Assembly: GCA_023954745.1 (NCBI GenBank)
Contig: JAGSHC010000004.1
Location: forward strand, 1 to 64,000
Source: Deltaproteobacteria bacterium
GTDB lineage: Bacteria; Myxococcota_A; UBA796; UBA9615
Direction of reading: 5' to 3'
Length of the DNA: 64,000 nucleotides
This document shows positions 13,701-22,699 of the stretch, piece by piece; the first letter of the stretch is position 1; each line of letters begins with the position of its first letter. A program made the translations under genes and the position numbers. Under the pieces are notes generated by a model that saw only the letters and a list, made by a program, of their open reading frames with translations, was not told the origin of the DNA and made no database searches.

Positions 13701-14926
13701 TTGAGGGAGCCGTCGCGTACCTCGACCCCGCCGCGGGCGTCGGAGCCCACGGTGATGAGCTGGTCCTGGCCCGCCACAGTGGCCCGCCCGAGGGCGCCGG
13801 GGGACAGCATCTCGATGCGTCCGCCCTCGAAGATGCTGCCGTTGATGGTGTCCCGCACCGCGAACTCGCCTCCGTCCAGGGACAGCCACAGCTGGCGATT
13901 CACCGTCAGCCGGTCCGGGGGAGGCTGGGCCTCTCCGCGCCGCAGCTCCACGAACTCGAGGGTCGTCCCCTTGGCCACGCGCCAGGCCGGCAGCGTCCGC
14001 CAGTCCGAGGGCAACGACGTGCGCGCCGGGTCCACACCAGGAGCTCCATCGACCCGCACTGAGCGGACGGCAGGAGCGGCCCGGAAGACCCACGTCTCCT
14101 CGTCAGGCCAAGGGCTCTCCGCCTGGGGCGCCGCGAGGTTCGCGACGGGACCCAACGAGCGCCCCTTCACCGTGAGCTCCCACTCCCCTGGCCGCAGCTG
14201 CACCTGCAGTGTTCCGTCGCTGTCCAGACGGGCGGGCAGGCTGCTCGACAGGAAGGTGGCCTCGGTGCCCGCCAGGAGTGGGGTCCCCAGCGACACCTCG
14301 CGCGACCGACCCGACACTCGCAGCTTCATGCGAGTGGTCACGATGACCGGGACGCCGTCGTCGATGCGTCGATGCACCTCCAGCGCCAGCCGGTCCTCTT
14401 CCGCCTCTTCGGAGCCGCCTCCCTGAAGCCAGAGCAATCCGTCCTTGTCGCGCCGAGGGTTGGGCACGGGGCTGCCGCGCAGGGTCAAGTCCACCAGGCC
14501 GATGCCCGCCGGAACCGGCAGAGACTCGGGCAGGCGACTCCAGGAGAACTGCCCGGTGACCCGGTGCGTGCCCGCGGGCAGCTGGACCGACGGCATGCCG
14601 CCGCGACCGAGGGAGACCGCGCTCGAGCCGCTCTTCACACCCCGCGGCCAGTGGGTGGTGTCCCCGGGCAGCGGAAGCGTGATCTCCGCGTCGGCCCTCA
14701 CATCGAGCACGAAGCGGCCGCCAGACTCGTCGAGCACCAGCTCGAGCCGCCCCGGCCAGGCGCACACGGGGCTCCCGCCCACGTGGGTGCACGCGGCGCT
14801 CTCCTTGCCGTGCAACACCCAGCCGACCCAGGGATCCAGCGGCTCGGGGACATCTGGCGCGGCGACGGCCGGGAGGCTCACCAGCGAGAGAGCGAGGAGA
14901 GCGAGGATTCGAATCGTCAATGGCAT
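10712..14926 (-). CDS. Very large exported/multi-pass membrane protein of unknown function
   Basis: ~1400 aa ORF with signal peptide (MPLTIRILALLALSLVSLPAVAA), two blocks of TM helices, beta-rich segments, Pro/Ala-rich acidic C-terminus ending DSEPGLVPPK. Confidence 0.8.
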   Translation of the reverse strand: MPLTIRILALLALSLVSLPAVAAPDVPEPLDPWVGWVLHGKESAACTHVGGSPVCAWPGRLELVLDESGGRFVLDVRADAEITLPLPGDTTHWPRGVKSGSSAVSLGRGGMPSVQLPAGTHRVTGQFSWSRLPESLPVPAGIGLVDLTLRGSPVPNPRRDKDGLLWLQGGGSEEAEEDRLALEVHRRIDDGVPVIVTTRMKLRVSGRSREVSLGTPLLAGTEATFLSSSLPARLDSDGTLQVQLRPGEWELTVKGRSLGPVANLAAPQAESPWPDEETWVFRAAPAVRSVRVDGAPGVDPARTSLPSDWRTLPAWRVAKGTTLEFVELRRGEAQPPPDRLTVNRQLWLSLDGGEFAVRDTINGSIFEGGRIEMLSPGALGRATVAGQDQLITVGSDARGGVEVRDGSLNMTSTSTWSRGGALPAVGWDRDAQSLSANLQLPPGWTLVAASGVDDAYGAWIEDWTLMDLFLVLLIALAVGRLAGRGWGALTLVLLLLCWQEDGALRGEWILLLVPLGRLRALPEGTFRKVTNLARWAFVLVLATQAVVFSWSASQSALFPQLDNYASGPMDGYSGGYGHSKGGLDFAANENVPAAAPVEFEQKATLDESDIRIEEQANIPQARKKLHRRGNVSTKSSSSYGGKQQKRAARLDPQAVVQTGKGLPQWSWTSVRLNWNGPVSAGHEVHLYLTGPLVNGALGILRVLGTILLLLLLADPRRTRTEVAAPASTPAVASALLLLGVGGLFVGTPSEAQAQQGFPSEEMLTDLRDRLTARPPCEPNCAQLVDLSIRAADGGLRLEAEVHADALTAWRLPGPDSAWTPARVQLDGADVIALRRSPDGFLSIRLPEGVHTVVMSGPARDEVGLQFSAAPKVLSFSGDGWTIAGYRPDAPPPGSVQLSRARSLEEVAGGDGQEEAELTPWLQVRRELDLGVPWLAHNELHRLGGGTRAVIARVPLLPGESVTSSGIPVEDGVAIVALEPGETVRRWDSTLAEAETLILTSPEDRPWTEVWSLDCSPIWSCKADGLAPTRHLAEGRWLPRWDPWPGESLTLTLERPPPAEGVTTTLDNVKLSLTSGRRLLESTLQVTLRSSQGGEHAVTLPAGATLRSFQLDGRDHPAQPDGDRLVFAVEPGAHQVQVRWSEDAAGGVMATAPAVDVGESASNVEITWDLPDHRWVLWAWGPRWGPVVTVWQYLLVLILAAFLLAKFAPTPLRGHDWFLLGLGLTQIPPAVTVFLVLWLVALSFRGRKKPDSWWMHDFAQLTLLGMTAISLGILYGAIYEGLVTDPDLGVRGAGSYGQSLHWFADVSGSTLPTPGVLWLPVWCWRVAMLLWALWLASRLLKWLRWGWEQFSVGGLWTAPGWWKWNRKPAAAGDAPAASAPSPPALPQVEQPEDDLDSEPGLVPPK

Positions 14927-15034
14927 GAAGTGTCCCGGGCGGTGCAACGCAGGGATGGACAGCGAGACGTACGATCAGTTCCCGCTCACCCCCAGTTCGC
15001 GCGAGTTTACGCGTGGCACCTCGGAGAGACCCTC

Positions 15035-15490
15035 ATGGCCCACGAAAGCTCCCGTCGCACCTTCCTGTCTGTCGTCGCCGCGGGCTCTGCCGTCACCTGT
15101 CTCGGCGGCTTGTCCGGCTGTGCAGCCGCTGGCCCCACCGGCCAGATCGCGGCGGGAAACATCTCCGCCATCGCCGAGGGCGAGAGCGTGGCCATCGCAG
15201 GCCAGATGGTCGCCCTGTTCCGCGACGCAAACGGGTTGTGGGCCGTCACCACCATCTGCACGCACCTCCAGTGCGACATGCAGGAGCAAGGCACCGTGAG
15301 CCCGTCGGAGCTCAGCTGCGACTGCCACGCGTCCACCTTCACGCCGGACGGCGACCGCGTTTCGGGCCCGGCAAACCGCGCCCTCGACAACTTCGAGGTG
15401 CTCATCGACGAAGCGACCGGCGACATCACCATCGACGCCGATGTCGTGGTCGACGCGGCCACCCGCACTGCGGCGCCCGCCATCACCTGA
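15035..15490 (+). CDS. Rieske [2Fe-2S] protein with Tat-like/lipoprotein signal
   Basis: SRRTFLSVVAAG...LSGC signal; CTHLQC and CDCHAS boxes equivalent to the bc1-type CTHLGC/CPCHGS boxes. Confidence 0.9.
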   Translation: MAHESSRRTFLSVVAAGSAVTCLGGLSGCAAAGPTGQIAAGNISAIAEGESVAIAGQMVALFRDANGLWAVTTICTHLQCDMQEQGTVSPSELSCDCHASTFTPDGDRVSGPANRALDNFEVLIDEATGDITIDADVVVDAATRTAAPAIT

Positions 15491-15575
15491 GGGTGATCCC
15501 CGTGAGTACGGCGATTCTCGATCGCTTTGCAGCGGGTACCCAGGCGGGCGCACCGCTGGGCTAGCCTTGCCCCGC

Positions 15576-15875
15576 ATGATCGAGCGGCTCGTCCTCCTCT
15601 CACTACGTCCCGACTTCGCCACGCCCGACGGGCGCGCCGAGGTGGTCGCCCGCGCTGAGGAGGTCATCGCGACCCTCCCTCAGGTCCTCGAGGTTGCCGG
15701 CAGCGCGGCCGCGGACGAGCGCACCGCTGGCGCCTGGGATGTGTGCCTGCGCATCCACTTCGCCAGTCTCGACGACGTCGCCGCCTACCTCCCCGAGGCA
15801 AAGCACCGCGCGCTGGTGGATGACTTTCTCACCCCCCGCATCGACGCTCTCAAGGCCTTCAACTTCGAACGGTGA
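15576..15875 (+). CDS. Dabb-like (stress-responsive alpha/beta-barrel) small protein
   Basis: 99 aa; MIERLVLLSLRPDFATPDGRAEVVARAEEVIATLPQV...YLPEAKHRALVDDFLTPRI pattern of Dabb domains. Confidence 0.65.
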   Translation: MIERLVLLSLRPDFATPDGRAEVVARAEEVIATLPQVLEVAGSAAADERTAGAWDVCLRIHFASLDDVAAYLPEAKHRALVDDFLTPRIDALKAFNFER

Positions 15876-17032
15876 CGACCTTGCCTCGACATCTCTCCCT
15901 CCTGTTGCTCGCTCCCGCGCTCCTCTTCTTGGGCTGTGTCGACACGCTCCAGCCATGCGACTTCGACGGCCTGACGGGCTCGGTGGGCAACTGCGCGCTC
16001 CCCGAGGGGGACTGCTTCATGGACCTGGACGAGGACGGGATCGCAGCCCGTTATCCGAACGAGACTCGCTCCCCCGGAGTGGAGTGCGACGACGAGGATT
16101 CGGTGACTGAGGGTCAGTACGGCGACTGCGACGACACCGACGACAACAACTTCCCCGGCAATCCCGAGGTCTGCGACGGCCTCGACAACGACTGCTCGGG
16201 ACTGCCCAACTTCGACGTCGAAGAAGCCGAACTGGACACCGACACCGGGCGTCCGCGATGCGCCGCCGGGGCTCGAGTCCAGGTGTTCCTGCGCGGAGGG
16301 GGTTCACTCGCCGGCGCCGACCTGAGCGCGCGCTCCAGCTCTCTGGAGATCGATCCCGGGACGCCGCTGACCGGCGAGCTCCGGCTCCGGGCGTTCTTCT
16401 CGTTGGACGGCGAAGCGGAGCTCTCGGCCGTGGCCGTCGCCTCCTGGGAGGACCCCGAGAACTACGACGAGGAGCACCCCATCCTCATCAGCGATCCCTT
16501 TGGCGGCGCGCCCGCAGAGATCGACATCGACTGCGAGCCCTTCGAGGAGCGGGGGTACTGCGACATCAGCGTCACGTCCTTCGGGGGGCTCTCGGCCCCG
16601 GCCGCCGGCGCCGAGCGCACCGAGTACCTGACCATCGCCGCCGCGACCGAGACTGGCGCTCCCCATCTCGCGGCGCTCAGCTCCCCCAACTACTGCTGCG
16701 AGGGACCGGACTGCCAGTCGGGGGGGCCGCAGGAGGGCCCTCCCTGCGATGAGGTCTATGCCCACCAGGTCGAGTTCGAGGGCGACATCATCACGGACGG
16801 GGACTTGCGAGACCTCACCGAGCTCGACCTCGGCGGATGCAGCTCCTTCGGGGCGGCGCGCGTGCAGGAGCTCGCCGAGGCGTACGGCGGGAGCGACGGT
16901 CCACCGGGTGGGCCGCCAGAGCGGTGCAGCGTCATCGAGTCGGAGGACTGTCTCCCCTTCTATCGGCCGAAGCCCATCGGCTGCCAGATCATCCCCATCA
17001 CCTTCGAGGGCACTGAGGAGGCGAAACGATGA
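15872..17032 (+). CDS. Lipoprotein with MopE-like putative metal-binding motif
   Basis: Lipobox LFLGC; GDCDDTDDNNFPGNPEVCDGLDNDC motif; GTGA overlap with upstream stop. Confidence 0.75.
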   Translation: MTTLPRHLSLLLLAPALLFLGCVDTLQPCDFDGLTGSVGNCALPEGDCFMDLDEDGIAARYPNETRSPGVECDDEDSVTEGQYGDCDDTDDNNFPGNPEVCDGLDNDCSGLPNFDVEEAELDTDTGRPRCAAGARVQVFLRGGGSLAGADLSARSSSLEIDPGTPLTGELRLRAFFSLDGEAELSAVAVASWEDPENYDEEHPILISDPFGGAPAEIDIDCEPFEERGYCDISVTSFGGLSAPAAGAERTEYLTIAAATETGAPHLAALSSPNYCCEGPDCQSGGPQEGPPCDEVYAHQVEFEGDIITDGDLRDLTELDLGGCSSFGAARVQELAEAYGGSDGPPGGPPERCSVIESEDCLPFYRPKPIGCQIIPITFEGTEEAKR

Positions 17033-18360
17033 GCCGCTTTGCCTTGCTCCTGCTCCTCCTCTTCCCTGCCTCAGCCGTGGCCGCCGACGCCGCCACCGTC
17101 GTCGTGCACGACCTGGATCCGACCACCGTCGAGAGCACCTGGCTCCAGCAGAACGGCCTGGCCGAGCAGCCCCGGTTCGTCTCGATCGGCGAGGTGTTTC
17201 CCGAAGACGCTCCGGTGATCTTGCTCGGTGGGGTCGACGTGACCACCTGCCCGGACGAGAGCGCCCGCGGCAAGACGCTCGCCACCATGAACGAGCAGGT
17301 CATCGACAGCTTCACGGACATGGAGTACGTGGCGGCGGCCGCGGCGGTGGAGCGCACCGCGACGGTGCTGTCCTGCCTGACGGACGTTCCCTCCGTGGAG
17401 AGCCTGGGTCAGCACCACTTCCTCCGCGGCATCGTCGCCTACGAGGCCATCGGGCCGGATGCGGCCAGCGACCGCTTCGAGGAGGCCTTGCTCGTCTCCC
17501 CGTTCCTTCAGTGGGACGAGCTGTACCCGCCCACCGTGCGTCCCTCCTTCGAGGCCGCGGTGAAGAGCGCCATCTCCGCCGAGCGAGCGTTCGTGTCCGT
17601 CTCGGGGCGCATCCTCGACGAAGGCGAGCTCTGGTTGGATGGCCTCGCCCTGGACAAGCGCACCCGGACGACCACGCTCTATGCCGGGACCCACCTCGTG
17701 CAGTGGAAGCCCACGGACGGGGAGCTTCTTGCCTGGAGCGTCGTCGCTGAGCCGGGGGAGAGCCTGGTGCTGGTCCACCGGACGGACGCGGTCGAGCAGG
17801 TGCTGTCGGGCCGGGCGGACCCCGAGGTCGCCAACTACACCCGCTCCCAGGTGCTGGCACCGGTCGAACAGGGCGCCGGCGGCTCTCTCATCGCCGCAGA
17901 AGAGGACGAGATCCTCCTCTTTCATCGGTACGACGCTGCGGGTGGGGTCTGGCAGCTCGCCGATGTGCGGGACCTTCTGGAGTACCGCAAGAGTGGGCGT
18001 CGACTGCAGAGCGCCGGGACGGCGATGACCATCGGTGGGTTGATCGTAGGGATCACTGGCGCGGTCCTCGGCGGCGCGACCACCGGACGCGCCAACAAGA
18101 TCAAGGAGGACATCCGGGCAACGACCCGGCTGGACCCGGAGAGCGACGACTACGAGGGCATCATCGAGGACTACGGCTCGATGCAGGGCTACTACAACGG
18201 GTGGACCGCCGACTACGCGACCGTGCAGCAGGTGAACAACAGCGCTGGCGTGCTCTCGTTCACCGGACTGGGGCTCGCCATCGCGGGGATTCCCCTGCAG
18301 ATCATCGGGAACAAGCAGGCAAAGGCCCACGGCGTCGGCAAGCGGAAGAAGAAGAACTAG
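17029..18360 (+). CDS. Exported hypothetical protein with C-terminal TM segments
   Basis: 443 aa; signal peptide, ATGA overlap with preceding gene, two hydrophobic segments near the C-terminus. Confidence 0.75.
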   Translation: MSRFALLLLLLFPASAVAADAATVVVHDLDPTTVESTWLQQNGLAEQPRFVSIGEVFPEDAPVILLGGVDVTTCPDESARGKTLATMNEQVIDSFTDMEYVAAAAAVERTATVLSCLTDVPSVESLGQHHFLRGIVAYEAIGPDAASDRFEEALLVSPFLQWDELYPPTVRPSFEAAVKSAISAERAFVSVSGRILDEGELWLDGLALDKRTRTTTLYAGTHLVQWKPTDGELLAWSVVAEPGESLVLVHRTDAVEQVLSGRADPEVANYTRSQVLAPVEQGAGGSLIAAEEDEILLFHRYDAAGGVWQLADVRDLLEYRKSGRRLQSAGTAMTIGGLIVGITGAVLGGATTGRANKIKEDIRATTRLDPESDDYEGIIEDYGSMQGYYNGWTADYATVQQVNNSAGVLSFTGLGLAIAGIPLQIIGNKQAKAHGVGKRKKKN

Positions 18361-18369
18361 CCGCTGCCG

Positions 18370-18385
18370 CCGTTCCAGGGAACGG
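18370..18385. terminator. Hairpin between convergent genes (possible bidirectional terminator)
   Basis: CCGTTCC-AG-GGAACGG perfect 7-bp inverted repeat in the 34-bp gap between convergent stops. Confidence 0.4.
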
Positions 18386-18394
18386 AGCCGCCCC

Positions 18395-19756
18395 TCACCG
18401 CCCGACCGGCGCCGTCTCTTCCAGCGTCGTCACGAGCTTTGCGTGGTGGCGCTGCAGAGCGATGCCGGCGTCTGCGAGGAACTTCGTGGGCAGCACACCC
18501 CCGCAGAAGATCAGCACCGCGTCATTGGGTAGGACCTCGCCGGTCGCGCTGTTGGCCTCAGCCCCCGCGCCCACCAACACGACCCGGTCGGCGCCAATGT
18601 CAGCCACCTCGGTCAGGGTGCGCATCTTGACGTGGCCAGCCGCCACCGACGCCGCGAGCTTCTCCTGGTTCTTCTGCTTCGCCCGGACGATGTGCTCCTT
18701 GCGGTAGCTCAAGGTCACCCGGCAGCCCTCCTCCGCACCGAGGGTGATGGCTGCCTCCACCGCTGAGTCGCCTCCGCCCACCACCAGAACGTGCTTGTGG
18801 CGGTACTGCTCGGGCTCCAGCAGGCGGTAGGAGACCTTCTCGCGGTCCTCCCCGGTCACGCCGAGCTTGCGGGGGGTTCCCCGCCGACCGACACACAACA
18901 GAACGGCGCTGGAGTGCAGGGTGCGCTCGCCGGTGATCACCTCGAAGCGCCCGTCCTCGAGACGCTGCACCGATGTGACCGGCTCTCCCTCGGAGACGTC
19001 GAGCCCCGCATCGTCGATGGCCGCGCCGAGCTCCTCGATGAGGGTCTCCTTGCTGATGGTCCCGCTCTTTCGGCGCTTCTGGCCCGGCAGCCGGTAGCCG
19101 TGAGCCATGACGATCTTGCCGCGGGGGTAGTGCCGAATGGCTCCGCCGAAGACGTCCTGCTCCAAGATCACGACGTTGGCATGGGCCTTCTTGGCCTCGA
19201 GGCCTGCGGCGACCCCGGCAGGACCCGCGCCCACGATGATGAGGTCAAGGCCCTCGGACGTGGCCTTGCGCCCAGACAGCGCCTGCCTCGTGGCCTGCGT
19301 TCCCTGCTCGATGGCATTGGCGATGAGGCCCATGCCCCCGAGCTCGCCGGCCACGAAGAGTCCTGGCACGTCGGTCTGGAAGTCGGGCCCCACCTTGGGC
19401 AGGTCCACGCCGCGCTTCTCACTGCCGAACACCAACTCGATGGCGCTGCGCGGACAGGCCGTGGCGCAGGCTCCGTGCCCAATGCAGGCGGTGGCGTTGG
19501 CGAGCCGCGCTTGCCCGCCGACGATGGCGAGGACGGCGTGCTCGGGGCAGGCCGCCAGACACGCGCCCGAGCCCATGCACTTCGCCTCGTCGACCCAGGG
19601 CCGTATGCTCACCGGCTCGTGCCGGCCTGCGGCCTTCGCCGCCGCCAGCTCGGCCATGGCCTCGCGCTCCTCCTTGCGGAAGGCGAACCACGCGGGGAGC
19701 ACGAACACCACGAGAATCGCTCCCACCGCGATGAGATACGGCATCGCCTCGTTCAT
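18395..19756 (-). CDS. Membrane-tethered FAD/NAD(P)-dependent oxidoreductase with two N-terminal Fe-S motifs
   Basis: N-terminal TM helix; CMGSGACLAACPE and CIGHGACATACPR; LIIVGAGPAGVAAG and VLVVGGGDSAVEAAI dinucleotide-binding motifs. Confidence 0.88.
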   Translation of the reverse strand: MNEAMPYLIAVGAILVVFVLPAWFAFRKEEREAMAELAAAKAAGRHEPVSIRPWVDEAKCMGSGACLAACPEHAVLAIVGGQARLANATACIGHGACATACPRSAIELVFGSEKRGVDLPKVGPDFQTDVPGLFVAGELGGMGLIANAIEQGTQATRQALSGRKATSEGLDLIIVGAGPAGVAAGLEAKKAHANVVILEQDVFGGAIRHYPRGKIVMAHGYRLPGQKRRKSGTISKETLIEELGAAIDDAGLDVSEGEPVTSVQRLEDGRFEVITGERTLHSSAVLLCVGRRGTPRKLGVTGEDREKVSYRLLEPEQYRHKHVLVVGGGDSAVEAAITLGAEEGCRVTLSYRKEHIVRAKQKNQEKLAASVAAGHVKMRTLTEVADIGADRVVLVGAGAEANSATGEVLPNDAVLIFCGGVLPTKFLADAGIALQRHHAKLVTTLEETAPVGR

Positions 19757-20667
19757 GGTGTGCCTCCCCAGGCGGCGAGCAGGTCCCCGACCTCCTTGAG
19801 GCTCCCACCGAACACCACGGCCCCCGCGACGTGCACGAGCACGATGACGTACATGGCTCCGGCGAGGGGCCGATGGAAGAGGTGCCAGTAGCGGAGGAGG
19901 CGCCGGGCGACCTGACTCAGTTCGAGGCCGCGGATGAGCCTGATCTGCCGGAACAGGAGCTCCCTGACGCTGCGCTCCACGTCCGAGGGCAGAGAGGCGG
20001 CGGTCAGAGCGGCCCGGATCCGTCGGCGGCGCTGTCGGTACAGGCCGAGACCGCGGGCGACGTCAGCCAGAGAGGTCGCCTCGATCTCCATCTCCTTCAA
20101 CTCCAACATCAGGGAGCCCAGCTCCTCGACGCTCGCGTCCGCCGTAGACAACACCAGGCTCCCGTGGAGGTCTGCCAGCTCAGCTCGGGCTTGTTGAAGC
20201 CCGAGCGCCCCCCCACCCGTTGCCCGCGGGAGCAGCCCGTAGACGTAGCGGCCGAACGTGCCGCTCAGGGCGACCAGGGTCATGCACCAGAACCCCACGG
20301 CGATGAGTCCGGTGGGCCAGGTCAGGCCCGCGTGGAGGAGGATGAAGATCGGACCAAAGACGCCGCAGATGATGTGAAAGCGCAGCCAACCGGCCATGGA
20401 GCCCAGCCAGTGCCACCCCATCAGCTTCTTGCGCAGCGTGTAGAGGTTCATGACCACCATGAGGGTGGTGCCGAGCAGACCGATGGTCACGCCCCATCCG
20501 TGACCCGCCGACAGCAGCGGGTCGAGCTCGTCCAGCCCTCGTTCGTAGCGGGGCAGCAGGTAGTACGACCGACCGAGCCAGAGGGTCGCCAAGGCCAGCA
20601 CGGCGAGTCCTCCCGCGAACATCGCGGTGGCCGAGGTCGCGAGCAGGCGACGGAGGGCGCCGATCAA
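19753..20667 (-). CDS. Multi-pass membrane protein, b-type cytochrome-like
   Basis: Several TM helices with intramembrane His (GWHWLG, LRFHIICG, LLHAGL, WHLFHRPLAG, LVHVAGAV); 4-bp overlaps with flanking genes. Confidence 0.72.
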   Translation of the reverse strand: MIGALRRLLATSATAMFAGGLAVLALATLWLGRSYYLLPRYERGLDELDPLLSAGHGWGVTIGLLGTTLMVVMNLYTLRKKLMGWHWLGSMAGWLRFHIICGVFGPIFILLHAGLTWPTGLIAVGFWCMTLVALSGTFGRYVYGLLPRATGGGALGLQQARAELADLHGSLVLSTADASVEELGSLMLELKEMEIEATSLADVARGLGLYRQRRRRIRAALTAASLPSDVERSVRELLFRQIRLIRGLELSQVARRLLRYWHLFHRPLAGAMYVIVLVHVAGAVVFGGSLKEVGDLLAAWGGTP

Positions 20668-22004
20668 CGTCCCACCTTCACGAGCCAGCTCGCGCGGAGG
20701 AGCACGGTGTGGGCGGCGTTCCAGCGGTCGAGGTCGAGGTCATTGTCGAAACGGTACCCCGCCGCGACGGTCACGCCGATGGGGGTGAGTACATCGAGCC
20801 ACAGGTCCGTGGCGACGGTAGGCACCACGGTGCCGTGTTCATTGGCTCCGACCCACATGCGCACCTCGGCCTCGATGGAGAGCGGCCCCGACGGATCGGG
20901 GGCGAGCCAACCCCGCAGGCCCAGCTCGGCGCGCCAGCGCCCCGACCACCTCAGGGCACCACCGGTGGCGAGCAGATCGAGCCGTCCCCCGCCGAGGGAG
21001 TAGGCGCCACCTTCGAGGGTGACCCGTGCCGAGCGCTCCCGCTCCACGGTGCGGTGGTTGTAGCGAGCGCGCAGCGCAAAGCGCAGGGGCACCTCACCCA
21101 CGAGGGGCTTGAGTTGGACCGAGCCGAGGATCTGGTGGGTCGGGCCGTCGGTGGCCAGGTCCCAGGGGGTGGGAGCCGTGGGCGCGGCCCCGGTGGTGCG
21201 CTGCCACCACCGCACCAGCGATGGGTCCCGCTGCACACCCTGAAGCCAGCTGTGCCCCGCGTGCATGGACCAGCCGACCCGCACCCGCAGCACCTTGACG
21301 GGAGTGAAGGTCGTCCCCAGGCCGAGCTCCGAGAAGCGCACGGGGGCGCCCTGCCCGCCCGCTTCGATCTCCATGCGCCCCGCGACGTCGATGAGCTTCT
21401 TGAACTCGAAGCGCCCCGTGAGGCGACCCGCGAGACGGTCGATGCCCTGGGCCCCGCCGCCGACCTCGCCCACGAAGCCGACCTGCACCATGCGACCGCG
21501 CCAGCGGAGGATCGGTCCACCACCGAAGCGCGGTGCAGGGGACGTGGTCCAGATGTCCGGCATCTCGCCCAGCCAGCCTCCCACCTCGAAGAAGCCCTTG
21601 GGCCGCGCGAGGAACTGCACCCCGTCCACGAGGCGCCAGCCACCGTCGATGACCGCGCTGCGACCGAGCTCCGCGCGCCACTTGGGCGTCTCCAACCGGA
21701 CGCCGAGGGCACGGATGCGCAGCCGGTCCACCGAGCCCGTCGCGGGACGGAGGCCGACCCGGCCCGCGAACAGCACCGAGGTGGTGATGCCCGTGGTCTC
21801 GTTGGGGATCACCAGGCGCAGGCGGTCCGAGAGGGTCAACTCAAAGCCAGGCCCACCGTGGTGTGGAATGTCGATGAGCGCGCCGATGCTCAGGCGATTG
21901 CGCAGCCGGATGGGGCTGTCGGCGGCGTCTGCGCTCCAGGCGGGGGCTGGCGCGAAGAGAGCGACGAGCAGGAGGCAGAGCGTGAGCTTTGTTGGCACTC
22001 CCAT
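20664..22004 (-). CDS. Predicted outer-membrane beta-barrel protein
   Basis: Signal peptide MGVPTKLTLCLLLVALFAPAPAWS; alternating amphipathic strands throughout; sits between multiheme cytochrome and membrane cytochrome genes. Confidence 0.65.
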   Translation of the reverse strand: MGVPTKLTLCLLLVALFAPAPAWSADAADSPIRLRNRLSIGALIDIPHHGGPGFELTLSDRLRLVIPNETTGITTSVLFAGRVGLRPATGSVDRLRIRALGVRLETPKWRAELGRSAVIDGGWRLVDGVQFLARPKGFFEVGGWLGEMPDIWTTSPAPRFGGGPILRWRGRMVQVGFVGEVGGGAQGIDRLAGRLTGRFEFKKLIDVAGRMEIEAGGQGAPVRFSELGLGTTFTPVKVLRVRVGWSMHAGHSWLQGVQRDPSLVRWWQRTTGAAPTAPTPWDLATDGPTHQILGSVQLKPLVGEVPLRFALRARYNHRTVERERSARVTLEGGAYSLGGGRLDLLATGGALRWSGRWRAELGLRGWLAPDPSGPLSIEAEVRMWVGANEHGTVVPTVATDLWLDVLTPIGVTVAAGYRFDNDLDLDRWNAAHTVLLRASWLVKVGR

Positions 22005-22006
22005 CG

Positions 22007-22699
22007 CTAGTCCTCTTCGCCGTTGGGGTGGCAACTGAGGCAAGCACCCGACTCATAGACGTACCCCGCGACCTCACCGAGGTGCTCGTCAGCCATGTCG
22101 GCCTGACGGTGCGCGTGGCAGTCGGTGCAGGTGAACGCCGTGTAGTTCCCGGTGCTCGCCTGGGGGTGGCAGTCCCCGCAGGCGGAGACGCCCTCGTGAG
22201 GGGTGGGGAAGAACTCGCGGTGGTCGAACTCGGCGTCGAACCAGTCGCTGGTGTTGTGGCAGTCCTCACAGGCGCCAGCGAAGTGCTCCTCGGGGCGCGC
22301 GTGGCAGGACTCACACGTCGTGCTGATGTCGCCGAAGTCGTTCTCGTTGAGGTGGCAGTCGAGACAAGGCACGTTGTCGTGACCGAGCTCCAGCGGGAAG
22401 AAGTCGTGGTCCACAATGGCGCCGACGTCCCAGCCCATCTCGTTGTGGCAGTCGATGCAGTCCTGTCCTGGGTAGTGCTCCAGGGACAGGCGCTCGTCTT
22501 CGTGGCAGCCGCCGCAGGTGGTCGAGATCGTGTTCTCGACCGAGCTGCCGTGGCAGCCCGTGCACGTTGCGTCCTCATGGGTCAGGTGCTGGCCCCGCAA
22601 CGGCCAGTGCACAAACTCCTCGTACACGGGCGCCTTGCAGCTCGACGCCACCAGCAGCACCACGGTCACGGCAACGATCAGCAGGGGGAGCGGCTTCAT
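22007..22699 (-). CDS. Nonaheme c-type cytochrome, lipoprotein
   Basis: Nine CxxCH motifs (CTGCH, CGGCH, CIDCH, CLDCH, CESCH, CEDCH, CGDCH, CTDCH, CLSCH); lipobox VASSC. Confidence 0.92.
   Translation of the reverse strand: MKPLPLLIVAVTVVLLVASSCKAPVYEEFVHWPLRGQHLTHEDATCTGCHGSSVENTISTTCGGCHEDERLSLEHYPGQDCIDCHNEMGWDVGAIVDHDFFPLELGHDNVPCLDCHLNENDFGDISTTCESCHARPEEHFAGACEDCHNTSDWFDAEFDHREFFPTPHEGVSACGDCHPQASTGNYTAFTCTDCHAHRQADMADEHLGEVAGYVYESGACLSCHPNGEED

Noticed and set aside
11027-14062. 1011-aa plus-strand ORF antisense to the large envelope gene
   Set aside because: Low-complexity R/G/H/P-rich translation with no domains; typical GC-rich shadow ORF of 10712-14926.
20785-20792. GTGAGTAC copy inside the barrel gene
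   Set aside because: Single copy in coding sequence; treated as background, not an extension of the operator cluster.
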